Origin: DASQVO01 sp035640715
GTDB lineage: Bacteria > Actinomycetota > Actinomycetes > Streptosporangiales > Streptosporangiaceae
Assembly: GCA_035640715.1 (NCBI GenBank)
Contig: DASQVO010000198.1
Location: forward strand, 1 to 7,371
DNA length: 7,371 nucleotides
Reading direction: 5' to 3'
Position 1 is the first letter of the stretch. The number at the start of each line of letters is the position of its first letter. The position numbers and the translations under genes are program-made. The notes beneath the pieces are model-generated. The model was not told the DNA's origin, made no database searches, and saw only the letters and a program-made list of their open reading frames with translations. Positions 1 through 6,360 of this stretch are shown piece by piece.

Positions 1-302
1 GGGCCCGTGACCCCGCGTCCGGCGGTTTCGTGATGCTCGGAAAGACGTTCAAGGGCCTGACGGACGAGATGCTCGCCTGGCAGACCGAGCAACTGCTCGG
101 GCTGGAAGACCGGCGTGACGAGTGGACCGTCTACGTCCGGCCGGAACTCGTCGTGGAGATCGCCTTTGACGGCGTCCAGCGCAGCCCCCGCTATCCAGGC
201 GGCCTGGCGCTGCGGTTCGCCCGGGTAGTGCGCTTCCGCCCGGACAAGTCCGCGGCCGACGCCGACACCATCGACAGCGTCCGCGCCACCTCGCCGCAGT
301 GA
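1..302 (+). CDS. lig: ATP-dependent DNA ligase, C-terminal fragment (5' end outside window)
   Basis: This is the last 99 codons of a gene that enters from the left edge; the frame (first full codon at 3) is open to the edge and stops with TGA at 300-302. The GTG at 30 and ATG at 33 are internal, because the residues before them (ARDPASGGF) continue the family sequence. The peptide matches the OB-fold end of the archaeal-type, LigB-like ATP-dependent DNA ligases: GKTFKGLTDEM, then RPELVVEIAFDGVQ, SPRYPGG, and the motif VI-like ALRFARVVRFRPDK. Such ligases seal nicks using ATP, forming an enzyme-AMP intermediate on a lysine that lies outside the window. In actinobacteria they are generally accessory to the essential NAD-dependent LigA. 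The gene converges on ffh with an 18-nt gap. Family assignment is firm; whether the upstream part is intact cannot be seen. Confidence 0.88.
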   Translation, partial: ARDPASGGFVMLGKTFKGLTDEMLAWQTEQLLGLEDRRDEWTVYVRPELVVEIAFDGVQRSPRYPGGLALRFARVVRFRPDKSAADADTIDSVRATSPQ

Positions 303-320
303 ACGGACGAGCGAGCGGGA

Positions 321-1925
321 TTACTTCTTCTTGCGGCGCTTGGACGCGCCCTGGCCGCGGAACGCCGCGGGCACATTGCTGTTCGGCGTGGTGAGGCCGG
401 GCAGGCCGCCACGGCTGCCACCGGGCCTAGCCGTCGCGGCCCCGCTCGGTTCGGCGCCCGGGGCCTTGCCTGCGCCGTTGCCCGCGGCATTGGCCGCCGC
501 GCGGCGGGGGTCGCCGCCCGGACGGCCGCCCTTTGGCTTCTTCTTCCCCTTTTTGCTGGCCTTGGCCGCCTTGGTCGCGGCGCGCCGCATGCCCGGAATT
601 CCCGGCATACCGGGGATTCCGCCGCCGCCGAGCAGCTGCCGCATCTGCTTCTGGCCTTCGAGGAAGTTCGTGATGAGCGTGCTCACCTGGCCGGGGGTAA
701 CGCCTGAGCCGCCCGCGATGCGCGCCCGCCGCGATCCGTTGATGATCTTCGGATTGCGCCGTTCCTCCGGGGTCATCGACTGCACGATCGCCGCTGCCCG
801 GTCCAGGTCCTTGTCCGAGACCTGGCTGAGCAGTTCCTTGTTGCGCCCGGCGCCGGGCAGCATGCCGAGTAGGTTGCCGATCGGCCCGAGCTTGCGCACC
901 ATCGCGAGCTGCTCGATGAAGTCCTCGAGGGTGAAGCTGTCGCCGGACATCAGCTTGTCGGCCAGCGCGGCGGTCTGCTCCTCGTCGAAGGCGCGCTCCG
1001 CCTGCTCGATCAAGGTGAGCATGTCACCCATGTCGAGGATGCGGGACGCCATCCGGTCAGGGTGGAAGACGTCGAAGTCCTCGAGCTTCTCACCCGCCGA
1101 GGCGAACATGATCGGGCGTCCGGTGAGCTGCGTGATCGAGAGCGCTGCACCGCCGCGAGCGTCGCCGTCGAGCTTGGTGAGCACGACTCCGTCGTAACCG
1201 ACGCCGTCCAGGAACGCCTGTGCGGTAGCCACCGCGTCCTGGCCGATCATGGCGTCGACGACGAAGAGGATCTCGTCCGGCTGGACCGCGTCCCTGATGG
1301 CGGCGGCCTGCCGCATCATCTCCTCGTCGATACCCAGCCGCCCGGCCGTGTCGATCACGACCATGTTGTGCTGCCGCCGCTGCGCCTCGCCCACAGACTG
1401 GCGCGCGACGGCGACCGGATCACCGACGCCGTTGCCCGGCTCGGGAGCGTACACGGGCACGCCGACCTGCTCACCCAGGATCTGCAACTGCTGGACGGCG
1501 TTGGGCCGCTGCAGGTCGGCTGCGACCAGCAGCGGCGTGTTGCCTTGCTCGCGCAGCCACCGGGCGAGCTTGCCCGCCAGCGTCGTCTTACCGGAACCCT
1601 GCAGGCCAGCCAGCATGATGATGGTGGGCGGAACCTTGGCGAACCGCAGCCTCCGGGTCTCGCCGCCGAGGGTCTCGATCAGCTCCTCATGGACGATCTT
1701 GATGACCTGCTGTGCCGGGTTCAGCGCGCCTGAGACTTCCGCGCCGCTCGCCCGCTCCTTGACGCGGGCGATGAACGCCCTGACGACCGGGAGCGCAACA
1801 TCGGCCTCCAGCAGGGCGATGCGGATCTCACGGCAGGTCGCATCGATGTCGGCGGCCGACAGCCGCCCTCTGCCCCGCAGGGTGGAAAAGACCTGAGTGA
1901 GCCGGTCGGAGAGGGTTTCGAACAC
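321..1925 (-). CDS. ffh: Signal recognition particle protein Ffh (SRP54)
   Basis: Ffh is the GTPase subunit of the bacterial SRP. With 4.5S RNA it binds signal sequences of nascent membrane proteins and docks with FtsY. The 534-residue product has the N domain (about 1-95), then the G domain with P-loop GLQGSGKTT (107-115), DTAGR (192-196) and TKLDGDARGG (250-259). The M domain runs from about 325 to 435, with the RNA-binding signature SRRARIAGGSG (398-408). A tail of about 100 residues follows: an IPGM/PGIPGM repeat, a lysine-rich stretch (about 452-466), Gly/Ala-rich linker and a KRRKKK end. The usual family length is about 450-520, so the tail accounts for the excess. The start is GTG at 1925, giving the canonical MFETLSDRL N-terminus, with an AAGGATGG ribosome-binding site 8 nt upstream. 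The stop is TAA. The gene lies 121 nt downstream of glnD, so it could be co-transcribed or have its own promoter. Confidence 0.97.
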   Translation of the reverse strand: MFETLSDRLTQVFSTLRGRGRLSAADIDATCREIRIALLEADVALPVVRAFIARVKERASGAEVSGALNPAQQVIKIVHEELIETLGGETRRLRFAKVPPTIIMLAGLQGSGKTTLAGKLARWLREQGNTPLLVAADLQRPNAVQQLQILGEQVGVPVYAPEPGNGVGDPVAVARQSVGEAQRRQHNMVVIDTAGRLGIDEEMMRQAAAIRDAVQPDEILFVVDAMIGQDAVATAQAFLDGVGYDGVVLTKLDGDARGGAALSITQLTGRPIMFASAGEKLEDFDVFHPDRMASRILDMGDMLTLIEQAERAFDEEQTAALADKLMSGDSFTLEDFIEQLAMVRKLGPIGNLLGMLPGAGRNKELLSQVSDKDLDRAAAIVQSMTPEERRNPKIINGSRRARIAGGSGVTPGQVSTLITNFLEGQKQMRQLLGGGGIPGMPGIPGMRRAATKAAKASKKGKKKPKGGRPGGDPRRAAANAAGNGAGKAPGAEPSGAATARPGGSRGGLPGLTTPNSNVPAAFRGQGASKRRKKK

Positions 1926-1933
1926 GTTCTATG

Positions 1934-1941
1934 CCATCCTT
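1934..1941 (-). promoter_or_regulatory. Ribosome binding site of ffh
   Basis: On the minus strand AAGGATGG lies 8 nt before the GTG at 1925. It supports this GTG as the ffh start and agrees with the conserved N-terminus. Confidence 0.6.
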
Positions 1942-1982
1942 GCGCATCCCATGACGGGAACAACGGACTTGCCGCACCTAGT

Positions 1983-2014
1983 GGCAGGCACCCGGCGCCG
2001 CACGACTGCCCGCC
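1983..2014 (-). terminator. Candidate hairpin between glnD and ffh
   Basis: In the minus-strand transcript, GGCGGGCA (2014-2007) can pair with UGCCUGCC (1990-1983). This makes an 8-bp stem with one G-U pair and a 16-nt loop. It lies 33 nt beyond the glnD stop and 57 nt before the ffh start. No U-tract follows, so it is not a classical intrinsic terminator. It may be a U-less terminator, an mRNA 3'-end stabiliser, or chance in GC-rich DNA. Confidence 0.3.
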
Positions 2015-2046
2015 TGTCTGGTTCTCCGGACATCCAGTTATCTAGG

Positions 2047-4434
2047 CTATCCGGTCGGCTCCGCCCCCCGTCCGCTATGCCGCAGACAGGAAAGAAGAGC
2101 CCAAGTTAGCCGAACGAGAACGTCGTGGCTGTCTTTCTGGGCCGGTGTATCGGACCCCAGCCCGGGAAAGCTGACGGGGGGCTCCGGGGGGTCGTCCCCC
2201 CGGGCTAACACCGCCAGCGCGCCGAGTACCGCCTCGATCGTGTCCCGCCGTGCGCCCTTGACGGTCAACGGCTGGCCGGCCCCGTCGGCGACGTAGAACA
2301 CGTCGACCGCCTCGGCGCCCAGCGTCTCGACCCGGGCCGCTCGCACGTCGAGGCCGCAGCCGCCCAGCGCACGGCCGATCCGCCATAGCAGCCCGGGCTC
2401 GTCGTGCGCGCGAACCTCCACGACCGTCGCGGTCAGTGAGGCGTCATCGACCAGGGTCACCTTGGGCGGGGCGACCACCGCGCCGCGCGAGCGAACCGCG
2501 CGTGCCCGCCGCTCGAGGCGCTCCTCGACGTCGAGGCGGCCCTCCAGCATCCGGCGCAGGTCACTGGCGACAAGCTCGTTGTCCGGCGGATCACCGTACT
2601 CGGGCACGACACTGAAGACCGCGACCGCGGTCGGCCCGACCGACGTTGCGTTGGCGCCCCGCACCGCCAGCCGGTGCGAGGCGAGCACGCCGGCGGCCCG
2701 CCACAGCAGGCCAGGACGGTCCGGTGCCACGACCGTCACCTCGTGTCCCTGCATGACCGCGGCAGGGCCGCCCTTGGCGGCCAGCGTGAGCTGGTCCTCG
2801 CGCAGCGGAGCGGGACCGGGCGGCGGTTCCCCGGCCAGCACCGCCGCCACCCTCCGCACGAGGTCGGAGACGAGGCCTGCCTTCCAGTCGTTCCATGCGG
2901 CCGGCCCGGTGGCGAGCCCATCGGCCACGGCGAGCGCGTGCAGCAGTTCCAGCAGCGGCCGGCCGCCGACCACCCGGGCGACCTGCTCGACGGTCACCGG
3001 ATCGTCCAGGTCACGCCGTGTCGCGACCATCGGGAGCAGCAGATGGTGCCGGGCGGCCCGCGCGACGAGTTCCGCGTCGGCTTCGGAAAGGCCGACGCGG
3101 CGGGCAACGTCCCGGGCCACGACCTCGCCGCTGACGCGGTGATCGCCGGGCCACCCCTTGCCGAGGTCGTGCAGCAGGGCGGCGAGCAGCAGCAGGTCCG
3201 GACGTGCCACGTCGCGGGTGAGGGCCGCCGCGTGCGCGGCGGTCTCGACCAGGTGGCGGTCGACGGTGAACGTGTGCAGCGGATTGCGCTGCGGCCGGTT
3301 CCGCACCCGTTCCCAGTCCGGGATCAGGGCGGTCACCAGGCCCTCCTGGTCGAGTGCCTCCCATACGCCGATCGCCGCGTGCCCCGCGCCGAGCAGGGCG
3401 ACCAGGGCATCGCGCGCGTCGGCGGGCCACGGGACCGGCAGCGGCGGGCAGGTAGCGAGCCGCGCCAGCGCGCGCGGGGCGAGCGGCAGCCCGGCCTGGG
3501 CGGCGGCGGCCGCTGCCCGCAGTACCAGGACCGGATCGGAGGCGGGGTCGGCGGCACGGGCCAGGACCACCTCGCCGTCCTGCTCGACCACACCGTCGGC
3601 CAGCGGACGGCGTTCCAGCCTGCGCCGACGCAGCCGCCGTCCGGCGGCTCGTTCGGCCTGCCTGAATGCGTGATCGACCGCGTACACCACGGTGCGGGCG
3701 GCTCCCGCAAGCTCACGGAGCAGCGCGTCGCCGTCGAGCAGCCCGGCAGCGCGGGCCACCTCATCATGCTCCTCGAGGACCAGCCGGTCCGAGGGCCGCC
3801 CGGTGATTTCGTGCAGGATGTGCCGGGTGTCGAGGACCAACTCATAGGCCGCGCGGACACGCGGCCCGGGCGCGGACGCGACCCAGGCGGCCGCGACGGC
3901 CTGGATCGCGTGGACATCCCGGAGGCCGCCCCTGGCTTCCTTCAGGTCGGGCTCGAGCAGGAACGCGAGTTCCCCGAAGATCCTGGCCCGCTCGACGTGA
4001 AGGTCGCGCAGCTCCGCGAGCCTCGTCCGGGCGGCGGTCCGCCAGTCCTCGAGCGCGCCCTCGCGCAGCTGGCTGGTGAGGCTCGGGTCACCCGCGACGT
4101 GCCGGGCGTTGAGCAGGCCGAGGGCGACCTTGATGTCGGCTCGGGCGACGCGGCGCGCCTGCGGCACCGTTCGTACGGCGTGGTCCAGGCGTGCCCCTGA
4201 GTCCCAGACCGGGTACCAGATCCGGTCCGCGATCGAGGCGATGCCTTCACGTCCGTCGTGCAGCAGGAGCACGTCCAGGTCGCTGCCGGGTAGCAGCTCG
4301 CGGCGACCGTAACCGCCCACCGCGACCAGCGCTACACCGGGCTCAGCACCCAGCATGCTCGCCAGCCAGCGATCCGTCTCAGTAGTCCTGCGGGCACGAT
4401 CTGCAGCGAAGGATGTCAACAAGGTCACCGTCAC
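2047..4434 (-). CDS. glnD: P-II nucleotidyltransferase / nucleotidyl-removing enzyme GlnD
   Basis: GlnD is a cytoplasmic bifunctional nitrogen sensor that adds a nucleotide to P-II when glutamine is low and removes it when glutamine is high. In Streptomyces and Corynebacterium the group added is AMP rather than UMP. The 795-residue product has the nucleotidyltransferase motif GGYGRRELLPGSDLD (40-54), whose acidic residues D52 and D54 bind metal. The linker/helical region ends near HTFTVDRH (387-394). The HD domain carries LLHDLGKG (420-427; H422, D423) and a downstream HH (463-464). Two ACT domains follow, about 565-640 (APDRPGLLWRAAG) and 669-740 (AHDEPGLLWRIG), the glutamine-sensing part. 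The start is GTG at 4434; an in-frame TGA at 4447-4449 rules out a longer N-terminus. The spacing to glnK is 23 nt, so they are co-transcribed. Residues 745-795 are a non-conserved-looking tail with atypical codon use. E. coli GlnD is 890 residues, so this is somewhat short overall. Confidence 0.95.
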   Translation of the reverse strand: MTVTLLTSFAADRARRTTETDRWLASMLGAEPGVALVAVGGYGRRELLPGSDLDVLLLHDGREGIASIADRIWYPVWDSGARLDHAVRTVPQARRVARADIKVALGLLNARHVAGDPSLTSQLREGALEDWRTAARTRLAELRDLHVERARIFGELAFLLEPDLKEARGGLRDVHAIQAVAAAWVASAPGPRVRAAYELVLDTRHILHEITGRPSDRLVLEEHDEVARAAGLLDGDALLRELAGAARTVVYAVDHAFRQAERAAGRRLRRRRLERRPLADGVVEQDGEVVLARAADPASDPVLVLRAAAAAAQAGLPLAPRALARLATCPPLPVPWPADARDALVALLGAGHAAIGVWEALDQEGLVTALIPDWERVRNRPQRNPLHTFTVDRHLVETAAHAAALTRDVARPDLLLLAALLHDLGKGWPGDHRVSGEVVARDVARRVGLSEADAELVARAARHHLLLPMVATRRDLDDPVTVEQVARVVGGRPLLELLHALAVADGLATGPAAWNDWKAGLVSDLVRRVAAVLAGEPPPGPAPLREDQLTLAAKGGPAAVMQGHEVTVVAPDRPGLLWRAAGVLASHRLAVRGANATSVGPTAVAVFSVVPEYGDPPDNELVASDLRRMLEGRLDVEERLERRARAVRSRGAVVAPPKVTLVDDASLTATVVEVRAHDEPGLLWRIGRALGGCGLDVRAARVETLGAEAVDVFYVADGAGQPLTVKGARRDTIEAVLGALAVLARGDDPPEPPVSFPGLGSDTPAQKDSHDVLVRLTWALLSCLRHSGRGAEPTG
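2184..2203. repeat. Perfect 8-bp GC inverted repeat inside the 3' end of glnD
   Basis: CCGGGGGG (2184-2191), a TCGT loop, then CCCCCCGG (2196-2203) form a perfect all-GC stem with a 4-nt loop on either strand. It encodes residues of about 744-751 of GlnD, immediately after the second ACT domain. No U-tract follows in the transcription direction. It could be a terminator-like hairpin now read as coding sequence, or a small dispersed palindromic repeat. Confidence 0.6.
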
Positions 4435-4457
4435 AAGGCCCCCGGATCAGCCAGTGA

Positions 4458-4796
4458 TCAAATCGCGTCCGGGCCGCGCTCCCCCGTGCGGACGCGCACA
4501 ACGGAGTCCACCGGCACGGACCAGACCTTCCCGTCCCCGATCCGCCCGGTCTGCGCCGCCTTGACGACCACGCCGATCAGGTCATCGGCATCTTCGTCGT
4601 CGCAGAGCACCTCAACCCGGACCTTCGGCACGAGATCAACCTGGTATTCGGCGCCGCGGTACACCTCTGTATGACCGCGCTGCCTGCCGTAACCGCTCGC
4701 CTCGACCACAGTCAGGCCGTGCACCCCGAACGCCTGCAGCGCGGCTTTGACATCGTCCAGCTTGAACGGCTTGATGACGGCGGTGACGAGCTTCAT
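4458..4796 (-). CDS. glnK: P-II family nitrogen regulatory protein (GlnK/GlnB)
   Basis: P-II is a small trimeric signal protein that reads ATP/ADP and 2-oxoglutarate and passes nitrogen status to transporters and enzymes. The 112-residue product has the standard length and starts with the family-typical MKLVTAVIKPFKLDDV. The T-loop (about 37-55) ends GAEYQVDLVPK, with Tyr51, the residue that GlnD modifies. The B-loop is TGRIGDGK (83-90), which binds nucleotide phosphates. The C-terminus carries the usual VRVRTGERGPDAI. The frame stays open further upstream to 4859, but ATG 4796 is chosen because it gives the conserved N-terminus and has an AAAGGGTGG site just before it. It is encoded 23 nt upstream of glnD. 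amtB, its usual neighbour and membrane target, is missing here. A GlnR-like box lies about 100 nt upstream. Whether to call it glnK or glnB is a naming choice: Streptomyces uses glnK, mycobacteria glnB. Confidence 0.97.
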   Translation of the reverse strand: MKLVTAVIKPFKLDDVKAALQAFGVHGLTVVEASGYGRQRGHTEVYRGAEYQVDLVPKVRVEVLCDDEDADDLIGVVVKAAQTGRIGDGKVWSVPVDSVVRVRTGERGPDAI

Positions 4797-4800
4797 ACGA

Positions 4801-4809
4801 CCACCCTTT
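4801..4809 (-). promoter_or_regulatory. Ribosome binding site deciding the glnK start
   Basis: On the minus strand AAAGGGTGG lies 4 nt before the ATG at 4796. It supports this start over the open in-frame extension to 4859, which would add 21 basic, non-family residues. Confidence 0.5.
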
Positions 4810-4843
4810 CGGTCTCCTGGCATGACTTTCCGCCGCAGGAGTT

Positions 4844-4872
4844 TCCGGAGGCATGCCAAAATGTGTCGTCAA
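4844..4872 (-). promoter_or_regulatory. Weak candidate promoter of glnK
   Basis: On the minus strand TTGACG (4872-4867) is a good -35-like hexamer. At 17-nt spacing the -10 position is TCCGGA (4849-4844), a poor match. An alternative -10-like TATAAA occurs at 4892-4887, without a good -35 in front. The GlnR-like box would be centred roughly 60 nt upstream of the start site implied by the first choice. A poor core element would fit an activator-dependent promoter, but this is inference. Confidence 0.22.
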
Positions 4873-4893
4873 CGTGAAACCGGCGCTTTATAT

Positions 4894-4920
4894 GTTACGT
4901 ATACGTTTCCTGGCCGTCTT
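4894..4920 (-). promoter_or_regulatory. Candidate GlnR binding site upstream of glnK
   Basis: The minus strand reads GAAAC-GTATAC-GTAAC (4909-4894). This is exactly the b-n6-a arrangement of the published Streptomyces GlnR pattern (GTnAC and GAAAC half-sites spaced by 6 nt). A weak further a-type half-site, AAGAC, lies 6 nt upstream (4920-4916); the second b half-site is not recognisable. It lies in an unusually AT-rich patch (about 4857-4910) of otherwise GC-rich DNA and points toward glnK. The core contains the perfect palindrome ACGTATACGT (4897-4906), so another dimeric regulator is possible. GlnR is known to control amtB-glnK-glnD in Streptomyces. Confidence 0.5.
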
Positions 4921-4997
4921 GGCTCCGCTTACCCGCTGGCGCAGGTCCGGTCATGACCCAGCCGCGGGGATATTTCTCGCCACGCGCCCACGGGACC

Positions 4998-5022
4998 GGG
5001 CCGTCCGGTCACGTCACGGCCC
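4998..5022 (-). terminator. Candidate terminator hairpin after ftsY
   Basis: In the minus-strand transcript GGGCCGU (5022-5016) pairs perfectly with ACGGCCC (5004-4998) around an 11-nt loop, starting 11 nt beyond the ftsY stop. It has no U-tract, so it is weak as an intrinsic terminator. Its place between ftsY and the separate glnK promoter region fits a transcription boundary. Confidence 0.35.
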
Positions 5023-5033
5023 CGGGTACCGCC

Positions 5034-6209
5034 CTAGCCAGCGAGGATCGCGTCCACGAACGTCGCCGGATCGAATGGCGCCAGGTCGTCGGGGCCCTCG
5101 CCGAGGCCGACAAGCTTGACGGGCACCCCGAGCTCGCGCTGCACGGCCACGATGATCCCGCCCTTAGCGGTGCCGTCCAGCTTCGTGAGCACGATTCCGG
5201 TGATGGCCACCACCTCGGCGAACACGCGCGCCTGGCGCAGCCCGTTCTGGCCGGTGGTCGCGTCAATGACGAGCAGGACCTCATCCACCGGCGTGCGCTT
5301 CTCGATCACGCGCTTGACCTTGCCAAGCTCGTCCATCAGCCCTGTCTTGGTGTGCAGGCGGCCAGCCGTGTCCACCAGCACGACGTCAACACCCAGCTCG
5401 GTACCCTTCTGCACCGCGTCGAAGGCCACGCTCGCGGGGTCCGCTCCCTCGCGGTCAGCGCGTACCACCTGCGCGCCAACCCGCTCTCCCCATGTCTGCA
5501 GCTGGTCAGCGGCTGCCGCGCGGAAAGTGTCAGCGGCACCGAGCAGCACGCTCCGGCCGTCACCTACCAGCGCGCGGGCCAGCTTCCCGCACGTGGTGGT
5601 CTTGCCCGTACCGTTCACGCCGACCATCAGCAGGACCGCCGGGACGCCACCGTCCGGCTCCGTGCGGAGCGTCCGGTCCATCTGCTCACCGATCTGGGCA
5701 AGCAGCTCAGACCTGAGCAGCTCCCGCACCTGGTCAGTATCGCGGACGCCGAGCACCTTGACCCTGGTGCGCAGGTCGTCGACAATCTGCCGGGCCGGAG
5801 CGACGCCGACGTCGGCGATAATGAGGATCTCTTCGATCTCGTCCCATGTTTCATCGTCCAGCCGGTCCCGGGACAGCAGCCCGAGCAGTACAGAGCCCAT
5901 TGAGGACTGCGAGCGCGCCAGCCGGTCGCGCAGCCGGACGAGCCGACCGGCAGAGGGGGGCGGCCGCTCGATCTCCGGAGCGGGCGGCGGCGCCGGTGCA
6001 GCCGGTGCGGGCGGCGGCGGGGCAATGACCGCTTGGGCGGCTCTCGCCGCCTCCTCACCCGGCGCCTCAGGCGCCTGCGGCGGTGCCTCCGGCGGGGCAG
6101 GCGGAGCCCCGCGGCGGCGGCGCGGCCGGACCAGCAGCAGCCAGCCCGTCTCGACGACAACGGCAACGAAGAGGACCGCAAGTACGACGATGAGGATTAG
6201 TGTTTCCAT
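5034..6209 (-). CDS. ftsY: Signal recognition particle receptor FtsY
   Basis: FtsY is the membrane receptor GTPase that docks SRP-ribosome complexes at the translocon; it forms a GTP-dependent heterodimer with Ffh. The 391-residue product begins with one hydrophobic segment (about 4-27) followed by basic RPRRRR (28-33), as in actinobacterial FtsY, which is anchored by an N-terminal membrane helix. A Pro/Ala-rich tether spans about 34-87. The N domain runs from about 88 to 185, and the G domain has P-loop GVNGTGKTT (197-205), DTFRAAA (227-233), DTAGR (280-284) and TKLDGTAKGG (342-351). The start is ATG at 6209; an in-frame TGA lies 7-9 nt upstream, so no longer form is possible. No convincing Shine-Dalgarno sequence is seen. 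The stop is TAG. It follows smc by 151 nt, and its partner ffh lies about 3 kb downstream in the same orientation. Confidence 0.97.
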   Translation of the reverse strand: METLILIVVLAVLFVAVVVETGWLLLVRPRRRRGAPPAPPEAPPQAPEAPGEEAARAAQAVIAPPPPAPAAPAPPPAPEIERPPPSAGRLVRLRDRLARSQSSMGSVLLGLLSRDRLDDETWDEIEEILIIADVGVAPARQIVDDLRTRVKVLGVRDTDQVRELLRSELLAQIGEQMDRTLRTEPDGGVPAVLLMVGVNGTGKTTTCGKLARALVGDGRSVLLGAADTFRAAAADQLQTWGERVGAQVVRADREGADPASVAFDAVQKGTELGVDVVLVDTAGRLHTKTGLMDELGKVKRVIEKRTPVDEVLLVIDATTGQNGLRQARVFAEVVAITGIVLTKLDGTAKGGIIVAVQRELGVPVKLVGLGEGPDDLAPFDPATFVDAILAG

Positions 6210-6279
6210 GACCGTTCATAGTCTCTCAGAGCCGGCGTGGCACCGCACTGGCCGGGGACGGTGTGGTGCCCGGGTGCCG

Positions 6280-6305
6280 CGCTGACCGGCCTCCGCTGAC
6301 CGGCC
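6280..6305. repeat. 12-bp tandem direct repeat in the smc-ftsY gap
   Basis: CGCTGACCGGCC occurs at 6280-6291 and again at 6294-6305, with 2 nt between the copies. It lies in the 151-nt non-coding gap (6210-6360). The repeat is flanked by GGTGCCC (6265-6271) and its reverse complement GGGCACC (6322-6328), which could bring it into a larger hairpin. No promoter or terminator is clear in the rest of the gap. The repeat may be slippage in GC-rich DNA or a protein-binding site. Confidence 0.5.
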
Positions 6306-6360
6306 ACCGGGCCCGGGGGCTGGGCACCGCTCGCCGGGCAGCATCCGGAGCCGCCCCGCC

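Noticed and set aside
331..1197. A plus-strand frame antisense to the 3' half of ffh
   Set aside because: It is a shadow of the Ffh M domain and tail; the Pro/Gly repeats simply mirror the IPGM repeat.
2674..4200. A 508-codon open frame on the plus strand, antisense to glnD
   Set aside because: It mirrors the high-GC glnD reading frame, matches no family I know, and is low-complexity. Long antisense frames are expected in GC-rich coding DNA.
4797..4859. N-terminal extension of the P-II protein to position 4859
   Set aside because: The extra 21 residues are basic and non-family. The ATG at 4796 gives the standard 112-residue protein and has a ribosome-binding site.
4853..5119. A small plus-strand frame across the ftsY-glnK gap
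   Set aside because: The composition is arginine-rich shadow sequence, it has no good ribosome-binding site, and it runs into ftsY antisense and over the GlnR-like box.
5116..6285. A 389-codon plus-strand frame antisense to ftsY
   Set aside because: It is rich in Ser, Arg, Ala and Thr with no recognisable motif, and covers a gene whose minus-strand product has every FtsY GTPase motif.
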